Source: Halomonas sp. SSL-5
GTDB taxonomy: Bacteria; Pseudomonadota; Gammaproteobacteria; Pseudomonadales; Halomonadaceae
NCBI RefSeq assembly: GCF_030708455.1
Contig: NZ_JAUYWF010000003.1
Location: 62,001 to 126,000, forward strand
Reading direction: 5' to 3'
Length of the DNA: 64,000 nucleotides
Within the stretch, counting starts at the first letter, position 1; each line of letters begins with the position of its first letter. The notes below the pieces were generated by a model. The model searched no databases and was not told the origin of the DNA. It worked only from the letters and a program-made list of their open reading frames with translations. The position numbers were made by a program, and so were the translations under genes. Of the stretch, positions 58,376-64,000 are shown piece after piece.

Positions 58376-58424
58376 ACCCCCCACGCCTCTCACGGATGCG
58401 CACCCTGGGGGGTTACTTTTTGTG
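58376..58424 (+). ncRNA. Structured RNA element, copy 3 (upstream of hsdR)
   Basis: Outer stem ACCCCCC (58376-58382)/GGGGGGT (58407-58413), inner CGC (58384-58386)/GCG (58398-58400), loop CTCTC-A-CGGA, then TAC, five T and GTG. Compared with copies 1 and 2, the fifth base of the left arm changes G to C and its partner C to G. Compared with copy 2, the inner T-A pair becomes C-G. Both changes keep the pairing. It precedes hsdR by 60 bases; no Abi gene is beside it. Confidence 0.55.
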
Positions 58425-58483
58425 CAGGTGTCGCTGACGGCGTAGGCTAAGGCAAGTAAAGAAAAAACGCGCAGGGAGACACC

Positions 58484-61400
58484 ATGGCGGACAGCAGGGA
58501 AGCCCGCTTCCAGCAGGACATCATCGAGGCCATGACGGCCCACGGCTGGAAGGCCGGCACGGCCAGCGGCTACGACCGTGCGTCGGCGCTCTACACCGAG
58601 GACCTGCTCGGCTATGTGCGTGAGGCCTGGCCGGAGCGCTGGGAGAAGTTCTGCAAGGCCAACCCCAAGACGCCGGAAAAGGTGTTTGTGCAGAAGGTGG
58701 TCCGCGAGCTGGAGCGGGCCGGCACCCTGGAGGTGCTGCGCCACGGCTTCAAGGTGCCGGGGGTGAAGTTCGACCTCTGCAGCTTCCCGCCCGATCACGG
58801 CATGAATCCCGACTCCCTGGCCCGCTACCGCGCCAATCGCCTGCGGGTGGTGCCCGAGGTCTCCTATTCGCCCCACGCCCGCGAGAAGGGCAACAACGGC
58901 GGTGAGAGCTACAACCCCCGCCTCGACCTGGTGCTGTTCGTCAACGGCATCCCCACCGCGACACTCGAGCTCAAGAGCCAGTTCAAGCAGACGGTGGAGA
59001 ACGCCAAGCGTCAGTATCGCCAGGACCGCCCGATCAAGGATCCCGTCACCCGGAAGCCCGAGCCGCTGTTGACCTTCAAGCGCGGCGCCCTGGTTCACTT
59101 CGCGGTGAGCCAGGCCGAGGTGGCGATGACCACCCGGCTGGCCGGCAAGGATACCTTCTTCCTGCCCTTCAACCGCGGTACCGAGGAGGGCGGCGCCGGT
59201 AACCCGCCCGCGCCGGACGCCAACAGCTACGCCACCGCCTATCTGTGGGAAGAGGTCTTCGCCCCGGACGCCTGGCTGAAGGTACTCGGCCGCTTCCTGC
59301 ACCTGGAGAAGAAAACCAGCGAGGACTTCCATGGCCGCCGCACCACCAAGGAGACCCTGATCTTCCCCCGCTATCACCAGTGGGAAGTGGTCAATCACCT
59401 GGTGCAGGCCACCCTGGCCGAGGGGCCGGGGCTACGTTACCTGGTGCAGCACAGTGCCGGCTCGGGGAAATCCAACTCCATCGCCTGGGTCGCCCACCAG
59501 CTGGCCAACCTCTACGCCGAGGATGGCACCAAGCTGTTCAACTCGGTGATCGTGGTCACCGATCGCACCGTGCTCGACAGCCAGCTGCAGGACACCATCT
59601 ACCAGTTCGAGCACGCCCACGGCGTGGTGCGGCCGATCACCCGCGACATCGGCAACCAGAGCAAGTCCGAGCAGCTCGCCGAGGCGCTGGCCAGCAATAC
59701 CCGCATCATCATCGTCACTATCCAGACCTTCCCGGCACTGTTCGACGCCCTGGACAAGCGACCCCAGCTCGCCGAGGGCAACTACGCGGTGATCGCCGAC
59801 GAGGCCCACTCCTCGCAGACCGGCAGCTCGGCCAGCAAGCTCAAGGCGCTGCTGGCCGCCGCGGGAGAGACGATGGAAGGGGATGATGGGCGCGAGGGGG
59901 GCGGCGAGCTTGAAGTGAGCGCGGAGGCCATGCTCGATGCCGCCGTGGCCTCGCGCCGCCCCAGCGAGCGCATCAGCTACTACGCCTTCACCGCCACCCC
60001 CAAGGCCAAGACCCTGGAGCTGTTCGGTCGGCCGGCGAACCGGCGCCCGCCGGATCCCGACCTGCCGGCAAGCGCCGACAACAAGCCCGAGCCGTTCCAC
60101 CTCTACTCCATGCGCCAGGCCATCGAGGAGGGCTTCATCCTCGACGTGCTCACTAACTACGTCACCTACAGCACCGCTTGGAAGCTTGCCCACCCCGAGG
60201 GCGAGGATCAGGAGGTCGATTCCAAGAAGGCCTCACGGACCCTGGCCAAGTGGGTGCGGCTGCACCCCTACAACATCGCCCAGCGGGTCGAGGTGATCGT
60301 CGAGCACTACCGCGACAACGTCCGCCACCTGCTCGACGGCCAGGCCAAGGCCATGGTGGTCACCGCCAGCCGCCAGGAGGCGGTGCGCTACCAGCTGGCC
60401 ATGCGCGATTACATCGCCGAGAAGGGCTACGACGACGTCCACCCCATGGTCGCCTTCTCCGGCAGCGTGCCGCCCGACGCGGTGATCCCCGGGGAGGTCA
60501 CCGAGACCAGCAAGCTGCTCAACCCCGGGCTCAAGGGGCGCGACCTGGCCGAGGCGTTCGACACCGACGACTACAACGTGATGATCGCCGCCAACAAGTT
60601 CCAGACCGGCTTCGATCAGCCCAAGCTCTGCGCCATGTACGTGGACAAGAAGCTCCAGGGCGTGGACTGCGTGCAGACCCTCTCGCGCCTCAACCGGCTG
60701 TTCCCCGGCAAGCAGACCTTCATTCTTGACTTCTACAACGACGAGCAGGAGATCCTCGACGCCTTCGCGCCCTACTACCGCAAGGCGGAGCTGGCCGACG
60801 TCTCCGATCCCAACGTCGTCTATGACCTGCAGCGCAGCCTGGACGCCAGTGGCATCTACCACTGGCCCGAGGTGGAGGGTTTCGCCAAGGCCTTCTTCGA
60901 CCCCAAGGCCCCGGCCTCGAGCCTCAGCTATTACTGCCGCCCCGCCCAGGACCGCTTCAAGCACAAGTACCAGGCGCTCCTCGAGCAGCAGCAGACCTGG
61001 AAGGAGGCCCGCCGCATCGCCGAACAGGACGGCGACGACAAGGGCCTCAAGCGCGCCGAGCAGGAGCTCAAGGAGGCCGGCACCGCCCAGGACGAGCTCG
61101 ACCTGTTCCGCAAGAACCTGCAGAGCTTCGTGCGCACCTACGAGTTCCTCAGCCAGATCGTCACCTTCGACGACGCCGAGCTGGAGCAGCTGTGCGTCTA
61201 CGCCCGCCACCTCGTCCCTCTGCTGCGCACCGACCGGCTGCTGGAGGAGGAGGGCATCGACGTCAGCGAGCTGGAGCTGACCCACTACCGCCTCACCAAG
61301 CGCGAGGAGAAGCGCCTGCGCCTGGAGGAGGCCGAGGGCGACTACGGCCTCACCCCGGTCAGCGAGGTCGGCTCAGGCAAGCCCCATGACCCGGAGAAAC

Positions 61401-61720
61401 AGCGTCTGGCTGAGATCATCGACCGGCTCAACGACCTCTACGGCGCCGAGGTCAGCGACGACGACAAGCTGCACTTCGCCAACGGCATCGCCGATCGTAT
61501 CGAGCGCGATGAATCCGTGATGGCCCAGGTGCGTAACCACAGCGAGGACCAGGTGATGCACGGCCTGTTTCCGAAGAAGGTCACCGATGCCGTGCTCGAC
61601 GCCCTCAGCGACCACGAGAAGCTCAGCATGCCGTTGCTGGAGGACGAGGCGACGGGGAGGCAGTTCGCGCTGTTGATTTTGAAGCTGTTGGCGGGGAGAA
61701 GCGGGCAGACACGTATATAG
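58484..61720 (+). CDS. hsdR: Type I restriction endonuclease subunit HsdR
   Basis: HsdR is the motor and nuclease of the type I complex; it translocates DNA and cuts when blocked. The 1078-residue protein has a PD-(D/E)xK nuclease domain with Asp148, Glu162 and Lys164 (LELKSQ), Walker A GSGKS at 326-330, the DEAH box (IADEAHSS), the ATP-coupling SYYAFTATPKAKTL, and a C-terminal helical region for HsdM binding. GGGAG precedes the ATG. A decayed copy of its last 45 codons lies 900 bases downstream. Confidence 0.96.
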   Translation: MADSREARFQQDIIEAMTAHGWKAGTASGYDRASALYTEDLLGYVREAWPERWEKFCKANPKTPEKVFVQKVVRELERAGTLEVLRHGFKVPGVKFDLCSFPPDHGMNPDSLARYRANRLRVVPEVSYSPHAREKGNNGGESYNPRLDLVLFVNGIPTATLELKSQFKQTVENAKRQYRQDRPIKDPVTRKPEPLLTFKRGALVHFAVSQAEVAMTTRLAGKDTFFLPFNRGTEEGGAGNPPAPDANSYATAYLWEEVFAPDAWLKVLGRFLHLEKKTSEDFHGRRTTKETLIFPRYHQWEVVNHLVQATLAEGPGLRYLVQHSAGSGKSNSIAWVAHQLANLYAEDGTKLFNSVIVVTDRTVLDSQLQDTIYQFEHAHGVVRPITRDIGNQSKSEQLAEALASNTRIIIVTIQTFPALFDALDKRPQLAEGNYAVIADEAHSSQTGSSASKLKALLAAAGETMEGDDGREGGGELEVSAEAMLDAAVASRRPSERISYYAFTATPKAKTLELFGRPANRRPPDPDLPASADNKPEPFHLYSMRQAIEEGFILDVLTNYVTYSTAWKLAHPEGEDQEVDSKKASRTLAKWVRLHPYNIAQRVEVIVEHYRDNVRHLLDGQAKAMVVTASRQEAVRYQLAMRDYIAEKGYDDVHPMVAFSGSVPPDAVIPGEVTETSKLLNPGLKGRDLAEAFDTDDYNVMIAANKFQTGFDQPKLCAMYVDKKLQGVDCVQTLSRLNRLFPGKQTFILDFYNDEQEILDAFAPYYRKAELADVSDPNVVYDLQRSLDASGIYHWPEVEGFAKAFFDPKAPASSLSYYCRPAQDRFKHKYQALLEQQQTWKEARRIAEQDGDDKGLKRAEQELKEAGTAQDELDLFRKNLQSFVRTYEFLSQIVTFDDAELEQLCVYARHLVPLLRTDRLLEEEGIDVSELELTHYRLTKREEKRLRLEEAEGDYGLTPVSEVGSGKPHDPEKQRLAEIIDRLNDLYGAEVSDDDKLHFANGIADRIERDESVMAQVRNHSEDQVMHGLFPKKVTDAVLDALSDHEKLSMPLLEDEATGRQFALLILKLLAGRSGQTRI

Positions 61721-61791
61721 TTTGTCTATGGTTAAGCTGTCGTAATACCAGCTGGCCTGGCTGGAAGTTTGTCGGGATGGCGGAGGTGGGG

Positions 61792-62592
61792 ATGATCAGG
61801 CTGATTGTGGTGTTGTCGGGTGTGTTCTTGTTTGCGCAAATAGCTGGCGCTCAGGTATACCGTTGTGAGGATGGCGCGGGAAAGGTGACATACTCGGGTA
61901 TACCCTGTGGCTCGTCAGGAGCAGGCATTGAAGAGGAGATGGACTCCAGTATCAGTGTGATTGACAGGTCTGGTGCCAGGGCTCTTGCGCGCCAGCAGTC
62001 GATTCGGGGCTCGGGTCAAGCAGTACAAGAGAGAGGTGGGAACGACGGTCAATACGCTCATCAGGTAGGAGCAATATTGTATGATGCGCGGCAAGCATCT
62101 GAGCAAGCTGAAAGGCTGAATGACCGAAGTGCCAAGTCACGGAAGGCAGAGCTTGCAAGACACCTCTTAAAGTCAGCATCGATACTGCAGTCAGCGACAA
62201 GGGCTTCTTCTTCTGGTGTTTCATCATTGCGAGAGTCCAATAATATTGCCGAGAATGCAGCCCGTTTAACGGTTGCTCCATCTAGGTCGTCAATGGTGAG
62301 AGAGGCGAAGGTGCTTCAGAGAAAAGCCGCTATTGAGCTGGGATCTTCCACTGGTGTTGCTTCACCACAGCCGTCTGAGTCTGGCTCGCCCCGCAACCCA
62401 GTCTCACCTGCTGGGTCTTCACCGTCTCCAATGCCTGCTCCGCCTCCACAACCTAGTACGATTACAAACTGCGATGCTGGAGGGTGCTGGGATAATCTCG
62501 GAAACCGCTATAATCGCGGCGCAGGAAACACTCACTTCCCAACTACCGGTGGTAGCTGTCAGCTAATTGGGGGAATGATGCATTGCCCGTAG
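61792..62592 (+). CDS. Exported DUF4124-domain protein
   Basis: This secreted or periplasmic protein has 266 residues: a signal peptide (about residues 1-19, ending GAQ), then a DUF4124 domain (VYRCEDGAGKVTYSGIPCG) with its two Cys, a long Ser/Ala/Arg-rich helical middle, a Pro/Ser-rich linker and a C-terminal CDAGGCWDNLGNRYNRG segment with Cys. The function of the family is not known to me. GGAGG lies just before the ATG at 61792 (an ATG five codons earlier is an alternative). Low G+C and its position between hsdR and a second hsdR tail suggest it arrived by transfer. Confidence 0.75.
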   Translation: MIRLIVVLSGVFLFAQIAGAQVYRCEDGAGKVTYSGIPCGSSGAGIEEEMDSSISVIDRSGARALARQQSIRGSGQAVQERGGNDGQYAHQVGAILYDARQASEQAERLNDRSAKSRKAELARHLLKSASILQSATRASSSGVSSLRESNNIAENAARLTVAPSRSSMVREAKVLQRKAAIELGSSTGVASPQPSESGSPRNPVSPAGSSPSPMPAPPPQPSTITNCDAGGCWDNLGNRYNRGAGNTHFPTTGGSCQLIGGMMHCP

Positions 62593-62619
62593 CCTGTAGG
62601 GTAATTCAATAGGAAAAGC

Positions 62620-62757
62620 CCATGTGATATGCCCAGCCTCTTTCCGAAGAATGCATCCGACGCCCTCAGCAACCACAAGAAGTTCATACTGCTGGATGAC
62701 GAGTAAACGGGTAGGAAGTTCGAGCTGTTGATACTAAAGTTTCTGGCGGGCTGGGAG
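62620..62757 (+). pseudogene. Decayed second copy of the hsdR 3' end
   Basis: The sequence aligns with the final ~45 codons of hsdR: CTTTCCGAAGAA, GACGCCCTCAGC-ACCAC-AGAAG, CTGCTGGA-GACGAG and GAGCTGTTGAT near the end match in order. The copy has frame shifts and an in-frame TAA after GATGACGAG, so it cannot be expressed. It shows that a related hsdR once ended here and that the segment in between was rearranged. Confidence 0.75.
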
Positions 62758-62815
62758 GTACGCTCACAGCAGTATTGATGCCGCACTACAGCGGCAAGAT
62801 AGTTTGGAGCCTGTT

Positions 62816-63085
62816 ATGGACAGTTTCGAGGAGCGGGGGCAGGGCATCAGAGAATTGGCCAGGGGGCTGTTTCTCGATTACATGCGTTCACGGCCCGAAT
62901 GCCAGCCAGGGCAAGAGGGCATCAGGTTGGCACGGATATTCCGAGAGTGTGGGCTTGGCTGGGGTGATCAACGAAAAGCACCAGAGTCCCAACAGCAGTA
63001 CTGGGGTGTTGGCATCATACGTACTCTCGAATCCGAGGGTTTGGTCGAGAGAATCGGCGAGAGTGGCCCTTGGCGCCTGTGTTGA
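62816..63085 (+). CDS. Small hypothetical protein, winged-helix-like
   Basis: This 89-residue protein is not recognised. The C-terminal half (GIRLARIFRECGLGWGDQ, then YWGVGIIRTLESEGLVERIGESGPWRL) has the pattern of a winged helix with a short wing, so it may bind DNA. No strong ribosome site is seen. It lies at the right end of the island. Confidence 0.5.
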   Translation: MDSFEERGQGIRELARGLFLDYMRSRPECQPGQEGIRLARIFRECGLGWGDQRKAPESQQQYWGVGIIRTLESEGLVERIGESGPWRLC

Positions 63086-63342
63086 GGGTGGAGAGTCTGC
63101 AGGCCGCCATTAGCGACCCGACCCCCATGGCCGCGACGTCCTTGGCAGAGTAGAATTGCTATTAGCAAGCTATCTATCTTCCGCGCGATCCATCCCATGG
63201 GATGCGGCACTCCGGCTGACGCACCGCGACTACAAGAATCCCGCTTGCCTCCCCTGACACAGCGCGACGGCCTGCGATGCCGCTGGTGTGGTTCCACCGT
63301 GCCGCAGGTCCGGCACATGCCCTGTCAGAGGAGACCTTCCCC

Positions 63343-63621
63343 ATGCCTCGCCCCACGCGCCCCGATCCCGGCACCGCCATGCACGCTCTGATTCGTGAGA
63401 TCCGTACCCGCGTTCCCTTCGCCACGCCCGGGTCGAGCCTGTGTCGTGGGCCCTGCCGGGGCTGCTCGAAGAAGCTGCTGGAGTTCCTCGATACGGAAAT
63501 CGAGGAGTGGGAGGGCCGCCTGGAGGAGGGCGAGGTGCCGCGCTTCGGTGACCTCAAACGCCTGGAGAAGCTGGCCACCAAGGTGATGGCGGCGCTGCGC
63601 CGCAACGGCCTGGTCGTCTGA
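63343..63621 (+). CDS. Small conserved Cys-containing protein of unknown function
   Basis: The 92-residue cytoplasmic protein has a motif C-x3-C-x2-C (LCRGPCRGCSKKLLEFLD) that could hold a metal, then a charged amphipathic helix (EEWEGRLEEGEVPRFGDLKRLEKLATKVMAALRR). GAGGAGA precedes the ATG at 63343. High G+C suggests it belongs to the core genome rather than the island. Confidence 0.6.
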   Translation: MPRPTRPDPGTAMHALIREIRTRVPFATPGSSLCRGPCRGCSKKLLEFLDTEIEEWEGRLEEGEVPRFGDLKRLEKLATKVMAALRRNGLVV

Positions 63622-63739
63622 GCCTCTCTGACCAAGGCGCCCGGGCTCGAGGCGCGGGAGGCGCTTCTGGGGCAAGTGGCGTGTCACTCTTCTATGGTGA
63701 GGGGAGAGGCGCGTGCCTCTTCAGCGGGGAGGGGGAACG

Positions 63740-64000
63740 ATGATCGGCACCCGACGAGTGAGCGTCATCCATCCGTGGCGAGCGCTGGGCCTGGCCACGA
63801 TCGCGGCGCTGGCGCTCGGCGTCGCCGGCGAGGCGTCGGCCCAGGGCCTCACCGGCGTCTACTGCGCGCGCGGTGGCGACGATGCCCTGGTCGTGGAGGA
63901 GCACGGCCAGTCGCTCAGCTTCATGCTGAGCTCCTGGCAGGGTGGCATGCACCACTGCGGCACCGGTCGCCTGACGGCGACGGCACAGGGAGGGGGCTTT
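63740..64000 (+). CDS. Exported protein, N-terminal part (runs off the window)
   Basis: An open frame of 87 codons starts at ATG 63740, after a GGGGAGGGGG run, and continues past the end. It opens with a signal peptide (a hydrophobic LATIAALALGVAGEASAQ after a basic start) and goes on GLTGVYCARGGDDALVVEEHGQSLSF, with at least two Cys. Family not recognised. Confidence 0.6.
   Translation, partial: MIGTRRVSVIHPWRALGLATIAALALGVAGEASAQGLTGVYCARGGDDALVVEEHGQSLSFMLSSWQGGMHHCGTGRLTATAQGGGF

Overview
The window reads as a chromosomal segment of a halophilic gammaproteobacterium of the Halomonas type. The evidence is high G+C coding sequence throughout, a dnaG-rpoD arrangement with a gammaproteobacterial-style sigma-70, and two separate uptake systems for compatible solutes (a BCCT carrier with a universal stress protein, and a ProVWX ABC system). 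The assignment rests on gene content and protein style, not on a database match.

Layout. 1-3.5 kb: the 3' part of dnaG, with an odd duplicated tail, then rpoD. 3.5-4.2 kb: a membrane protein on the minus strand. 4.4-9.3 kb: a five-gene LIV-type (HAAT) ABC transporter operon. 9.3-17.8 kb: a LysR regulator divergent from a formaldehyde-to-CO2 pathway: glutathione-dependent formaldehyde dehydrogenase, S-formylglutathione hydrolase, and a two-gene NAD-type molybdenum formate dehydrogenase with a NuoE-NuoF fusion, interrupted by mtgA. 17.7-22.6 kb: a DMT exporter and a TRAP transporter with a Tat-exported binding protein and fused DctQM membrane subunit, preceded by a FadR/LldR-like operator. 22.7-25.9 kb: a DUF4168 protein, then a cNMP/CBS/DUF294 nucleotidyltransferase paired with a DnaQ-like exonuclease. 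26.0-31.5 kb: betaine-type uptake (BCCT plus USP; ProVWX). 31.7-33.9 kb: a PQQ-type sugar dehydrogenase-like protein and an AEC transporter. 34.0-46.1 kb: an iron block with two TonB receptors, an ABC exporter-like protein, fhuCDB and fhuF, with several Fur-box candidates. 46.1-49.0 kb: a CNNM/CBS membrane protein, a hypothetical and a YceI-like protein.

From the tRNA-Ile2(CAU) gene at 49.1 kb to about 63.1 kb lies an accessory island: NERD-helicase, hsdM, an Abi_2/AbiF-type HEPN gene, hsdS, a GIY-YIG nuclease, a YedK-type SRAP protein, a META lipoprotein, hsdR, a DUF4124 protein, a decayed second hsdR tail and a small winged-helix-like ORF. Base composition falls in patches here (Abi gene, second half of hsdS, DUF4124 gene), as expected of transferred DNA. 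The last kilobase holds a small conserved Cys-rich protein and the start of a secreted protein.

The most interesting signal is a short structured RNA-like element present three times in the island: just before the Abi gene, just after it (before hsdS), and before hsdR. Each copy has a 7-bp outer stem, a conserved CTCTC/CGGA core, and a U-run followed by GTG. Paired positions change together between copies. It may belong to, or resemble, the RNA class described beside abiF genes, and could be the RNA partner of the Abi protein.
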